From Echinococcus granulosus (Eukaryota > Platyhelminthes > Cestoda > Cyclophyllidea > Taeniidae), in assembly GCF_000524195.1 (NCBI RefSeq), contig NW_020170427.1, positions 328,627 through 392,626 on the forward strand: a stretch of DNA of 64,000 nucleotides, given 5' to 3'. Positions 12,698-25,781 of this stretch are shown piece by piece. The notes below the pieces were generated by a model. That model made no database searches. It was not told the DNA's origin and saw nothing but the letters and a program-made list of their open reading frames with translations. Position 1 is the stretch's first letter; each line of letters starts with the position of its first letter. Made by a program: the position numbers and the translations under genes.

Positions 12698-14487
12698 TAA
12701 TGAGCCACAGAACTAACTTTATTTGGGCTTTCAGAATCAAGAGATAGAGACGAATGCAAGGGTTGTACAAAGCACATAATATCGTATCATTGAGCGAATT
12801 GTGACTTCAAAATTGAGAAGACTTGGCAGCATTTGTAAATACAGCGAAAACAAAAACAGTACAGCAGATAAAGATATGCCAAAGTCAGTGATATACCATC
12901 TCTCAAAAAGTATCCCATTTAAGGCATGAGTTTATATGAGATTTTGAAGTTCCAAAAAGTGTACAGTCATAAACTATTTGAAGAAATTAATATTTCGCTA
13001 CATACCAACATAAAATACACAGGGGTTCATCTAAAGAATTCCGTAGCCTCTTTTCTGATATAGGACTTTTATTCACGTGCATTCTTCTATAACCAGACTG
13101 AAGCTACCAAAAGTGCTGGATGATAAAATTTTGCACATTACACATTGATTCTTTTGGGGGGAAATTTTGTAATTAATGTTTTGCGTGAATGGGAGCCGTG
13201 GTGATGGCCCCAATACCTGATACGTAGGTGTGTGCAACATGCAATTCGGTTACGGCTATTCTGAGTCTTCCATTTCTGCTTCCTTAAACTATCTCTGCGC
13301 TCGAGTCCCTCGCATGTTAAGAGTATTACAAAACCCAATAGGCCCTTACATTCTGCAGCGGCAAACCAGGAGTTGAAGGGTATGCAAGTTGTGGTTATGA
13401 TGGGAAGTAAACTAAAAGTGAAGGAACTAGAAAGTAGACTTTTAAGACGATAAATAGGCAGAACTAAGGGTGGTTTTTTGACATAGAACCCCACAACCGT
13501 GCAGACGAAATGGGGCCTGTATGAAAATCAGGTACGTGATTAGATTTTGCATAGTGAAAGCCAAAGTTAAAAAATAAAATAAAAAATTGGGTTAAAGGGG
13601 CAGCTCGAGTATGGCAGCAGTTTGACAAATTAAACCGTAATACGGTTAAAAAGATTATCAATTTTGAGGATTTCACACATAAATTTGAGATATGATTTAA
13701 CTGCTAGCCTAAACACACGGCACTACCACCCGAGTATTTTAGCCTTGCCAAACAACTCAAAAGCCGCGTACGCGTAATCTTCGCAGCATTATCATGGGAA
13801 TGGTACACAAAACTAACTGAACAGCTAAGTTAAGTAACTGAGTAAAGGAGCAGCCATTTTTAGTGGAGGACGTAACTTACGATTCAAAATTGAACAAGGC
13901 TAGAACTTTGTATCCTTGCGTTTCTGACAGATAGGCATGCTAACAAAAGATAGTTCATACTTAAAAAGGATATGGTTATTTTAAGCATTGCTATGCAGAG
14001 TTAAATGTGAAAATCGAGTTGTGAACAGATTTATTGAATTCTAACTATAGGCAATCCAGTGTTAATCTGCAAGTTTGCATATCACCCTATAACAATACCA
14101 TTTAAGAGGAAATCTAGGATTCCGGTAGGATGTTTCCTGAAGGCAATGGTATGGCCTTGAAACCAATTCCCTTGCTTATTGGCTGACCTTATGCCTATTT
14201 AATCTTTGGGCCTGTTGTTTAATTCTCTTTATTTCTGCTGATCGTAACCTCGTCTTCTATGATTACTTCTTGATTGCTAACTTTGACTGGCATTTTCCCG
14301 ATGATTTCATGACTACTTTTTTTGTTCCGCATAAAACTGTTTCTTTAGATGCTTAAGCGATTAATAGTTCAAAATTTTCGTATAGGGCTCAAATTGTCAC
14401 TAGAACTCAACCCACTTTTTTGAACTTGACTTTTTGTACCTTATTCAGTCTAATCTGACTTCAATGATTTGTTGTAGCCATCACAGA
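12698..14487. other. Intergenic region between the transferrin-family gene and DENND6
   Basis: No gene is supported here. Minus-strand ORFs at 13138-13676 lack recognisable motifs or splice context. A run of A-rich AATAAA-like sequence near 13572-13590 is too far from the upstream stop to be a convincing polyadenylation signal. The end of the region must hold the DENND6 promoter or 5' UTR. Confidence 0.5.
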
Positions 14488-17400
14488 ATGGATGGGTCGA
14501 TAATTCCCTTGGATCGTCTTTCGCAATGGATTTATGCTGTCTGTGTTGTTAATTTCGACGTGGATCTTGGACAGACACTGGAATATGTTTATCCGCAACA
14601 TATTCAACTAACCGAGGCCGAACGTATTTCCATCAGCTATCTGGCATTTCCTGACTCACATTCCTCATGCGAAGCGAATAGTCAGCACCACTTTCGTTTT
14701 AAGTGCACCTCCATCGGTCGCTTACTGTTAAAAAACTTCTCTTTGCTTTACAAGAGCTATTGTTCCGCATTTTTGGTAGGTATTTTGTTCATTAGTTAGG
14801 TCGGAATTATCCTGTTTAAGCCTATGTTTGACGTCTGTTTTGGTTACGCTTTCTTCAAACAAGAAAAAGACTTCACCCAGAAGCGACATTATTCCCAAAA
14901 AGTAGGTGTGTTCGCTTCTTTAATCTAGTACTTTAGTCCATTGTGATCCTATCTCCGCTGCCATTTGATGTCTTCTTCTACGAAATTGCCAAAATCGTCG
15001 CAAATGCCTATTTTTCCCATGGTACAGAGGGTATTGAGAAATGTGTGTATCTTATTAAATCTGTCGCCGCTTTTATGGTAAATATTACATCTGCTAACGT
15101 TTCCATTAAAATATAGCCTGTAGGGAGATCGATTCCTGGCCTGCTCCAAAAACCAACGAGCAACTCACCCTTCCACTTCTTGGCACCACGTATTCTCTTC
15201 GAATATCTAGTGCTGCCGGAACGGCCATACCCGCATCTGAGTCTCCAGTTTGTGGCGAGTCATCCTCCAATAAAGAGGACAAACAGGATTCTGGATCGCT
15301 CTCCAGCTTTTCTTCCTCCTTTTCTCTCTCCTTGTTGGCTGAAGCGATACTTGATTGCGTTGACCAGACCATTTCCAACAAGTCTTCTACCGGAATACTG
15401 GACATTCACTCATCTTCCAGGAATTCAAATTCGTTGTGTGACCTTGTTTGGGTAAGTTTACTTGTACATAATCTATTGTATCTTCTAATCTCTCTGTGCC
15501 CATAATGAGTTCATGAATACATTCAACGCTGTAATCATCTGACGCAAGTTTTGATGTCAGTATGCTCACATTTGGAAGATTGGGCGTGTGTCTGACTGTT
15601 TGGCAAGGAACTAATCGCATTTATAGGATGTCGTCTTTATTACATAGCCTATCACACACATGGGCTCTCTTGTCCTATTTCATATGCACCGCATAAGTAT
15701 TTAAGTTGTGTTCTTGTTTCGATGTCCCTAATGGTTTTCAAGTTATGTCTCTTAAATCAGAGAGTTTACTTAAACTGAAGTTACTCCACCTTTAATATTT
15801 ATCTAGCAAACTAGAATCAGATGGAACAATGTTCTTTTCCGTGAGTCATAGCCTAGGCCTGATGCAGCCTAGATATCCCCAGATATATTCGTTCGCCAAA
15901 TAAGGTAGTCATTCATTAACTCGCCTATTTCTGAGGTCTCTTCCATCTGTGGCCATATGACCTGACTTTTCTCCTCATAGCTATTCCTTTTTTTCAAGCT
16001 TTCAGTAGAAAGTGTGAATCGGTCTTTTCCAAGATGTCTTAAGCCATCATTTCATTATGCAGCATTGCAGTCTTTTGAGAATTAACTCCCAAAAGATTTT
16101 CACTGTTTGTCCCGTTTTTAATCAGTATGCGTTTTCACTTGACTTAACTACTGCCATCAATCGTGTCGCAATTAGAATTCACGGAGATTTTCGTGGGTGG
16201 GTGCGCAGATGCTCTGTGTCTAAGGCGGTCCATGTGATTTGCGACCACCTGGAAGTGATTTGTTCCTTTATAGTGAATTCATTAGAGCCTTACAAAACGG
16301 ATAGTTTCCTTTGCTGAGTTAGGGGGGAGGGGTGTGGCTACAGTGCCTCAATCTTCTCAAACCCTTTTCTTCACTTTTACCACAGTGTGTTGTACTTTTA
16401 CAATACCTTTGTTGCATGGTCAAAACTAGGACTAATGTACAGCCACAGACGAAAAGGCCAGTTCGTATTTCCACCCACTCTTAACTGCTCCTCCGTTAAA
16501 GGACTTCGGAGTATATCCATTCTCCAAGTGTTTCAACTCCTTCATTGGATCGGTTTCTATGCCTCTTGAGTTAGACACAGCTCCTAATTGTTGCAGTGTA
16601 TTTTATTGGTGCTTTATTGTTTAACAAGGATGTAAAAAGTAGGAAACTGGATGCTCTTTCTATTTAAAGATAAAATTGACCCAGAGGGGGTCATAAACCC
16701 ATTCTGATTAGAGGCAGCAACATACTATGAACTAATAGAAGTTCATCCTACCATCACAGAACTCACTGAAGTATGAACTTCAAATTTTTGGTCAGATGTA
16801 GATATTTTCGGTACAGCCTTTTAAAGCTCTGCGGCATGGTAAGCGTATACGTAGGCGTACTCATGAGCACGTGAGTTCACTTGCTCAGGATCACGTCTGT
16901 TGGATGGTTGGGCTCATCGGGAGTGCGACAGAAGTTTCTCTTCTCATGGTTCGCCTCATCTTATTTTGCTTTGAAAAGGTTCTACGAAAGTTGGCATATT
17001 TAAGAACGTTTTGCCGTCGAGAATGCATATGGAGCCATTTCACTTCAGTGTCATGGAAAAACTCCCTATTGTTGTTCCTCCCTCATCTGCATCAATTTCT
17101 GGCTTAACTGCGTTTCAGGTTTACTCCAAAGTAGTCTCGTATTTGTGATTTCACAGTGGAAGTCACTTCCACAGACAACGCAATTAAGGTGTTAAATTCG
17201 CGATAATGAATGGCTTTCTTTGTTTAGGTTAAAGTTCAACCACCCAGTCGATTAGGGTTTGAACAAGAAATGATTAACTTGCAGTTTATTCAAACATCTG
17301 TGCCAACATTGACTTGTGTTTTGCGAAAACATTCGTCACCTCCCTTTGTCTTGACTCCTGCCTAGCATTGCTTAATTTTTGTGACATCGAGTAGTTTTGC

Positions 17401-20400
17401 GTCATATGAATGTCATGTCAAGTAAGGGGCTTTTCTTAAAGTTCAACGTTGATACGCACCCTACTCAGACAGGTTGATATTTTGTAAACAAATGGATTTG
17501 AAATGCAATGTTTTTATTGACAAGCACAATCGTCACCCTTTTTCTAACTTAAACACTATCTTCTTTATCCTGTCCCCTCTAAATACTTGAGGTGTAATGA
17601 AAAAAGTTCCTATTTAGACACCATTAGCACTTGCAAAATCTCTTGAAGTTGAAGTTGCGCTGCCCATCACGAACGAATTTATACCAAAGACCGCACTATT
17701 TGCAATCCATGTATATACTCTGCTCATTAAAAAGGTCAAATGAGGTGTGCATATCACCATTGTTCAGTTCACTTTATTTTTTTGTAAGATCTTACTTCTG
17801 GTAAGAGTTATGTGGTTTTCGCTTGTGGGAGTTCAGGTCGAATTTCCAATTAAGCAAAAGTTATAGTCATCTTTCTTTGAAAATTCCTAGAATTCTCATC
17901 GATATTACTGTTAATTGCCTCACTTTAACTTGTTTTTTAGCTTGGCGAAACGCATTTATCGCCGTATCTGGTGTAATCAACCCATGCTAGCATGAATAGC
18001 CTATTTTGTTAGCGTTTCAGAGGCCTCATTTTTCCCCAACATCCCCAATGATTCAAGTCACTAAAAGTACGCTTTGGTGGTTCAGTTCACCCACCTTCAC
18101 ACCTTCTTTCATCAAGCCTAATTCTCCTTTCAAAGCGCTGATTTTTTGGCAAAAGGTAGGAATTTCTATTCGTCTTTTGCGTTTCAGTGGTCGTTTGCTC
18201 ATTTTCTTCCTCTGATAATCATCTCCACCAACTGTTGTTAGAGTGAATCGAGCATCCAAAGGTGTTGTCTTCAATTGACTACCCACATCTTGCGTATATG
18301 GAATAGATAAGGCAGGGTTCGCCCCTTAAAACCATGATTCCGATGTGTATTGTTAATGGTGGTTGCTAATGTTGACTTTTATGTCTCCAATCTAACCAAC
18401 TGCTTTTTTGGTTTAGGTTTGGGGTTACCTAAAGCCCAGGCTTATTTGAAATGCAGATAACACCTTTTTAAACCTCCCATTCGTGTAAACCATTGCACGA
18501 GAACTCCAACGAAATCAAGCTGGATACTTTTCAAGAAGCAGTAGTAGACGTTAAGTAATCCATTTTTATTAGCCTTTCTGCTTGTAACGCCAACTGCTAA
18601 TTACGTCAGAGACTAGCTCATAAAGTAGTTGTTTTTTGGTGCTCCGAACGGCAACTCTATGGTAAAAAGGCGCCGAAAATGGCTGACTATAATTACATCA
18701 ATCATATCAGTATGAACAAACAAGTGCCCAATTGTGAATGCAAGGTAATTAGGTGACAGGTTGTCTGGTTTTTTGACAAACAAGAAAACCGTATTCGCCT
18801 TGGCAGAACTGTATTTTGAGGTCGTTTAGTATTAACTTCTATGCTTACACTTTGTAACTGTCGGTAGTTCGTTTTCACTTTGTAAGTAGACGATAAACCA
18901 GAATTATTCCGTAGAGATGAGTGTCTTAGCTTTGCCTCATTAAACCTGCTCATATCCAGGTCAAGAAGTTCCTTAATCGGATAGTTTACGATCTTACAAT
19001 TGATTTCAGGATGGGGAGTCGCTAATAAAGATGCAGGATGTTGAATTAAGCCTCGATTCTCGTCACTACGTTCAAGCTTTTGCTCCGGTTCTGGCTCATC
19101 TTCAGCGTCTCTGGGAGCTGGTCATAACGGCTCAGGTAAGTTCTCTGCTCAAAAGCAATCCTGACTCAATTTCTTCCCATGCGAACGGATAATTTCATAA
19201 GGCGGTTTTGTTTCAGAAAGGTAGGTTGGTTGGACATTGGGTCGAGGCATCATTTTTGTTTTTGAAAACACGATCTTCAATGAAGCAATCGCCTCTGTAA
19301 CTTCATACATGAATAACCTCACTGTGATGTTACGATTCGGTATAAAAGTGTCAATTAAGTGACCTGAATCATCAAATGATGTGCTGTAGTCCCTGGTTTG
19401 CTTTGAGAGCTACGTTCAATGCTTCAGGATGTTGTGTTTTTGTATTGAATGTCGAACCCTGAAGCAAACCTGTTGCTTTTGAAGTCGTAAATAAGATGCA
19501 GTGGTACAGCGACACTAGAGGCTAGACACATAGTGAACACTGTCAAAGCCTTGCTGCTACATTTGATTAAATTGACGTTCCTTTGTTCTCCCACAGCCCC
19601 TCCTTGTCATGGCACCCAATCCGAATCAGGCAAGTCAGACTGTGCAGGCCCTCGTCTCCTGCATAGCACCATTTGCCTTCTCCGCCGACTACCGACCTTT
19701 TTTTACGATCTACGACACCGAGTTTAAGGAAGTCTCTCGCGGTTGCACCTCGAGGTAATTTATTACCAGATGTTTGACCTAGCTAGGCTTATCTATTTGT
19801 TTATCTCGAAAGGGGCTACCTGGAGAGGTTATGTAAATACCGATGCTTTTTTACTGAAGATAGCTTGGGTATCTTTATTTAGGACTATTTTAAGAGGTAG
19901 CAACCAGTCAATCATTTCCAGTTGTTTATTTATACGTTCTTCTCCTTACTGCATTGGTCCTGGTAGTGTCTGAATAGCTGTTTTCTTCCGCCTCTACCGC
20001 ACTCTTTTAACCGCATCAAATGCATTAAGATCTAACGTCTTGTTGCGCTGGCTTAGGTTTAAAAGACGGTACCAAAGTCATGGTTTTTTAGCTTCGAACA
20101 AGGTGATATTTTGCCAGAAATCACGCGCATACTGCTCAGGTTACAAAACACCCAAAAACCCACCTTTCAATAGGAAAACTGGGAGTAGTCAACCCCTTCT
20201 TACTCTACTCATTTGTCAACCGAAGTTTCGTCAGTCAATCTAACTTATTTATTTGAGCAATGGTTTTTTTCATCCTGGATTATTCGTATGCCGTATCTTG
20301 TGTGTATCATTTTTCCGCCATCTATTCAGAAAGATAGTTAAGCGGCTTGTTCGCCTAAAGTACTGGTGTACTTTTGCATTTTACGGTTGACATCAAATAC

Positions 20401-23400
20401 TCTGGTTTGTGTCCAGCCACGAAATTGGTATCCTAATCAAATTTATCACAAGTATACGAACGCCTTTATGAGTGGGAGCTGCATTTACTGTAGCCTTAAT
20501 TTAAAGAGAATGGTTGTACAACGTCCCGAGACTTCCCTGAAAACGAAAGAAGAAATAATACTTGGACAGAATATATAGTATTGACATGCAGAAGGAATTG
20601 GGGCTGTTGGCATGGCCCAGAGGCTAGCCCACTCGGCGAAGGTACAATGGCGAGAGCTAAACAAACAATCAACGTAGTACATAGCCTTTCTCTTATTTTT
20701 GAGCGTCTCTCCCAGCGCTCCGCTTGACCAACCTCCCGCGTCAGCCGTCAAAACGTAATCGGTGCTGTACAAAAAACACCCACGAACCAACCGTGTCAGT
20801 AATCGAATTGACGTGCAACGGAGAAGATACTTGACTGCAACGTCACTGATCCCTCTTGCAAATTCCATTGAGTTTGGAGTTTCGTCCTGTGTGTCACTGT
20901 GTGTGCTAGCCATCTCGCGTATCTATAACTAGTCGTGGGAACATTGGTCTAAAGGTAGGGTTAAATAACAAAGGACGTGACACAACATAGTCCCGTGGAA
21001 TCAGGGTATCGCTTCTCTTCCTCCTTGCCACGTTTTTGCCGTCTCATTGCGGCCCAGCCACCTATTTATCTGTGTTCTGTACAGCTTCCAGGGAGGTGGA
21101 GGAGGCATTAGAAGTTTATATATTTGATATCTTCATGTGAAAAGGGTAGACAGCGCTATAACGAGCTTCTCCGGATGGTTTGTGGCTAGTATCGTTTCGG
21201 CTGTTAATAGCTTCCCTGCTGACCATGGGACGGGGGTTGACGTCATTTTAGCCCTTCTGTTAGGGGTCATCACAGATTCTCCTATCCACAGCATATGCAC
21301 TTCTTCTGTCCCGCTAAGTTTTATCACACACCAGTATAAATTATGGTAGATGTCCCTTGAGATCGGGTTTGCTTTGCGCTGCTACCAATGTAGCGCCCTG
21401 AGACTTCCCTGAAGACGAAAGAAGGCCTAACATATATAATATCGCCGACATACAGAAGAGAACAGGGCTATCAGCATGACCCGAAGGCTAGCCCATCCGG
21501 CGAAGGTAAAATAGCGAAGCCCCTTAATGGTATGTTACCAAAACCGAGAATTAAAAAAGCAGCCAATGTAGTACGATTTGACAGAATTTTTGAGTACTCG
21601 GTTTTACATCCCAGTTATCCACTTTGTACATATCTCAACTCGAACAAAATAGTGCTACCCAGCAGTGTGTTGGCTGCGTGTTTAGAAGTCCTTTCCTTCT
21701 CCCCTAGTCCAATAAAGATTCTGGGAGTAACCAATCCCTTCTTCTCCAAGGCTCTTCATCATTGGCCAAACGTAATCCGTCTGGGGGAAGTTAAAAGTAA
21801 GCCTACCTATAATCTTGTCAGTAGGTGGCGTGATACTTCCATCTAGTTGCTATCATTTTTGCCTAACATGCTTGCTTTTTTTCAGACAATCATTCATAAT
21901 CTTAGAAATTACTTTCTCCCCTACAGATATTGACAAGAGGAAAAAAATGCATCAGCACTCGTCCAAGACACTGCTTGAAGACATGAAATCCGGACTGTAT
22001 TCACGTTACAAACCCTTCTTAAAGCGAGATGCCGGATTTTTTAAGCGTCTCAAAAAGGTGAACCTTCAAATTTTAATTACAAGTTCAGTATAAAACTGTT
22101 ATTTGTCTACTGGACAACCCTACATCTTAATACTTGTTTGTTCCCAACGTTAATGCTGTGTAGTTTGATGTGGTGTCACTGAATCCTTAGGCCCTTACTG
22201 ATGGAACCCCGGACGAGTGCATTTCCCGTGCCATCCACCGGTTCTTCCAAGAACTGACCATGAGCTTCCTTATACCTCTGGTACGTGCACTTTTGTACGC
22301 AAGTGTCGTGCATTCCTACAAACACAAGCCATGGAACATTGGGACTTCACCAAGTATGGCGATGAAAAATAGTTTTTTTGACCGTAATGATGGTTTGTGA
22401 TTTATGGAGTAAATAAACGTCAAATCAACTCGTTCGAATTGATGTTCAGGCAAGTTGTTACATTTTTATGTTCCGTGTGGATTGGTAATCTTCGGTTTTC
22501 ATGATCGTTCATTTGGACAGTTGAAGATGCGATCATTCGCAAATTCTCTTACCAGAAACGCATTTTATTGTTCCCACCTTGTGACCATTTTAAAGGGGTG
22601 GCGGTTGCAACACCAAGGAACGAAAAAGTAGGACAATGGGTGTTCTTTTGAAACTGCTCAATACTGTCGTTCCCACTCATTTTGGAGTTGAATGGAACTT
22701 TAGTTATTGTAGCTTCGCTAAGGTGTGAATAAATTCTACCGATTTGCGATTTTGCTATCACAGTATCTCAGGAGAAATTGCTAATCAAAAGCGGACTAGG
22801 TTTGCTTGTTTCCTCCTTTAAAATTTCAGGAGCACTATCTGTCAAGCCTTATGCCCCTTCATCGTGACATCTCTCCCTATCGTGTGAGTCATCTGTCATG
22901 ATCCTTTTAGATTTAGAAATAGTTGATTCTAGTCGATCTTTTCCCAAGCCGATTTTCTACTTTTCGTCCATTCTATCTCTCACACCTCACTTATGCATTT
23001 CTACGTGATTTGTGCATTTCACTTCAGTGTGTGCCCGAGCTAAACCGTTTCAACATGAACGATTTCTTCCGCACTCTGGAGACAGCAGGTCCTCGGCTCA
23101 CTTGTGATGTCAAGGGTGACTGGGTCGGTCTTTACAAGTGAGTCAGCCAGTTGCGCAACTTTTCTGCGCATTTGGTGCGATCTGCCAAACCACGTACCTA
23201 GGCTATCGATGGCACACTTTCGCCATCCTGAAAGCAGGGAAATAGCCAAGTGACCTACGGTCTAACGAATACAGTTTTCTAGTGCGCTTAGCGTACCTTA
23301 CACATCAACAGCCAAGTACGCGTCTAATCGGTGGCAGTAGACAGGCGTCCTAACTGGTCGACAGGCTTCCATCAAGCCCTAATGACTAGCTTAAGTCAGG

Positions 23401-24662
23401 CCATTAAGCAGACATCATCAGTTTCTTCGATACTTCAGCTAATTGCTGTGGTTGACAGTTCTCGTAGGTTAGGTTGTAACGATGTGGTTCACCTTCTTAG
23501 GTACTGTCTTTCTACTCCCTTAGTATTAATTAAATGGCCCAGTATTTTTGGAGGTTGTTTTGCCAGGCCCCGCCGGTGTAATTTAAGGTGTATCTAGTGA
23601 TTGCCATCATGACTTTTAGCTTATCGCTAGATACTTAACGTTAGGCCATAACTTAAGGTTGAAATCGCAAAATGCTCTTGGTTTTGCTCACGCCGATTAC
23701 ACGAATCTTGATCGCATCTACAGTTGCAGAGAAGATAAGTAAAAGAGCAGTTACGGACTAGATATGTTTCAACGTAGGAGATGTCATTTCGTAAATGCAA
23801 TAAAGTTCGACGCCTCTGGCATCCATGCCATGCTCAAGAAAATATTTGGACACATCCTTTAACTTTTCATACTCATATAAAGTCGACCAATAGAATATTC
23901 CAATTTTTATCTGTTATCCTCCGCAAAGGCTATTCTTCTCCGGTCCTCACTTCATCCATTGGCTGAGCCATCGAGAGGGGGAGATTATGGAGAAGTTGCA
24001 TTCCCTCCACTTGGACGCAATTCTAAGGGCCAATTTTGACCTCTGGATCGAGAAACGCTCAGAAGTGGAAATCGTTGACATGATAATTCGGTTAAATCAG
24101 CTCGCAGTGAGTCGGATTCTCCTAAGCTAATCTTGTGTTAATAGATCTTTCACAACTAGGCTTATTACTGAACTTCTGCCTTTTATGGTTTCTACGGTGC
24201 TTTAGCAAATTCACTCACTCTGTTATCCGATTTATCTTCAACAAGAATTGGCACCAACTCTTAGATTTTTTTATTTATCTACCGTTTCGGTATAAATGTC
24301 ATGGATGAGACATTTACACGAGGGAGTGACATCGGTTCGTTCGACTAGTGTTTGGCGCTGGATTAAATGTCAAGGCAGTTTGTAGTCTATGCATATCTAG
24401 TTTCAATCAGTTACAGCCACTTATTCCTGGTAGATTTTAGTATCATGTAAATACACAAATGCAAAATAACCAAATCATTATAAGTAACCCTCCCACTACC
24501 TCTGTGATACAGGCAAGATATGGGCATATGGTCTGCAAAGTTGAGGGCATTCGCCGACAAATCGCGGTCCTGCTTGATGCCCTGCCAGAAGACCTGCGTC
24601 AAGTGGTTGGTCGCAGTAGTACAGGAACTGGAGCACCCATCAGTGTGAATGGACGGGGCTAG
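14488..24662 (+). CDS. DENND6: DENN domain protein 6 (FAM116), Rab GEF
   Basis: Exons: 14488-14775, 14821-14901, 14937-15042, 15117-15451, 19010-19135, 19597-19754, 21708-21796, 21927-22057, 22191-22280, 22830-22883, 23028-23137, 23929-24106, 24513-24662. All junctions close in phase and give 631 residues (human DENND6A is about 608). DENND6 proteins are DENN-domain exchange factors for Rab GTPases (Rab14 in mammals), acting in endosome recycling. Signature blocks: [37 protein letters not shown], the [12 protein letters not shown] block, [40 protein letters not shown] and [11 protein letters not shown]. Exon 4 has a Ser-rich insert of about 55 residues. The start is the ATG at 14488; an in-frame ATG 21 bases upstream is possible. 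Introns 1-3 are 45, 35 and 74 nt; intron 4 is 3.6 kb and may hold one more exon. Intron 6 contains TRIM-like copy B. Confidence 0.93.
18021..18155 (+). CDS. Possible extra or cassette exon of DENND6
   Basis: This 135-base segment sits in DENND6 intron 4 between GCGTTTCAG and a GTAGGA donor. It is open and phase 0 at both ends, so it could be included or skipped without changing frame between exons 4 and 5. The encoded peptide is Ser/Thr/Pro-rich ([26 protein letters not shown]), like the disordered insert at the end of exon 4. The family alignment does not need it, and the opposite strand is also open, so it may be chance. Confidence 0.3.
20515..21574 (-). mobile_element. TRIM-like LTR element, copy B (most complete)
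   Basis: This copy shows the full architecture. Direct repeats are at 20515-20681 and 21389-21574, with about 707 bases between them. On the minus strand each repeat runs TGTA/GTAC... to ...GCTACA, as LTRs do. Just inside the 5' repeat is TTGGTAGCAGCGCAAAGC, a candidate tRNA primer-binding site. Just before the 3' repeat is AATAAGAGAAAGG, a candidate polypurine tract. No protein similar to Gag or Pol is visible; the 142-codon minus-strand ORF is not intact in other copies. It lies in DENND6 intron 6, antisense to the gene. Confidence 0.85.
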
Positions 24663-25781
24663 GTTCCTCCACCTCTCTCTGTAAATATGCACATACCTCA
24701 TTAATTCTGTCGCATGATTTGTACTTCCGCACGGGACGTCATCATTGTTTTTTCTCTGAAAATCCACATGAATGACGAATTCTCTGTCTGTATGTTATAA
24801 AAAAGGCCACGAAGATGAACGCCAAATCGTGCGCGCAGTAATTGCTCCCAATTGTCTAGTTTGGGCTCATTCGAAACTGGCTCCTCAAAGCAAAAACGGT
24901 TCAGCTACTGACTAACTTGATAGTAGTATGCGCGTGCCAGATGGATGAGCTGTGGTTCTGAAAAGAACACAAAATGCAAAAGCTTCATTGTCAGGTATCG
25001 TGCCAAAAGGGGCTTATTTGATAAATTTGATTTCATGGATGTATTTTAGCTGGTTTTAATTACTATCTGAGACTTACAACGATAGGTTTAAACACTTTAA
25101 CCCAGGCCGACCGCAGTAGCTCATATGACACCGATTACCAGTAACTTTTTGATCAATTTTACTCTAAAATCAAGCGCATCCTACTTCTTTTTGATCATTT
25201 TAAACCCAACTAGCCTCTTTTTCGATACGAATTGGCGCCACCGAGCTGAGACCAAGGAGCCACGATAATGCCGATGCACATAGTGAACGTGTTAAAAGGC
25301 CACCAGAAACGTCTCGGATAGCTCAATGTCGCAAACTCCTTGCTACCTTGCAGAAGACATTACAAGGTGAAACAATAGATTCATTCATAATATTTACTAA
25401 AAAGAAAATACACAATAGCTTACATCAGTGTAAAAGGAGGAGAGCAGGACATGCATAAACACGCACACATTCAGTCTCGTTATATCTCAAATCCAGAAAA
25501 AGGGTGAGGGTGGAGAGCGAGGACTATGGATTGGAGATTGGGGCCTGAGATGGGAGATTGCACCAATACAGCGGGAAAGGCGATCGACACTGTTGCCGTG
25601 GCTTTTCCACGAGGAAACGAGGAGGAGTGACGAGTCAATCATGGACACCCCGTGGTATGGAGGCTTATGATGACATGAGCACAGTGACAGCTAAGTGAGT
25701 AAATGCCTCGTGCACAGAGCCCAATTTGAGACTGAGAAAACATAAAGAACATGCATTACACACCAGGAGTGGCAGCGGCGA
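24663..25781. other. Convergent 3' region between DENND6 and PAN3
   Basis: The DENND6 stop (+) faces the PAN3 stop (-) across about 1.1 kb. No ORF here has coding character. A purine-rich stretch on + at about 25499-25560 would fall in the PAN3 3' UTR as a pyrimidine tract. I could not place a convincing AATAAA for either gene. Confidence 0.5.

Noticed and set aside
15043..15077. Extending DENND6 exon 3 to the GTAAAT donor at 15078
   Set aside because: It would leave exon 4 out of phase; the GTGTGT donor at 15043 closes the phase and restores the conserved C-x-x-x-D-x-W block.
15106..15455. 91-codon + ORF (15180-15455) and 99-codon - ORF (15106-15405)
   Set aside because: Both are shadows of DENND6 exon 4; only the third frame carries REIDSWPAP and joins neighbours in phase.
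16057..17107. Three + strand ORFs of 60-86 codons in DENND6 intron 4
   Set aside because: No family match, no splice sites in phase with exons 4 and 5, ordinary for AT-rich intron sequence.
20485..20913. 142-codon minus-strand ORF
   Set aside because: It spans a terminal repeat and interior of TRIM-like copy B; other copies break the frame, so it is not called as a gene.
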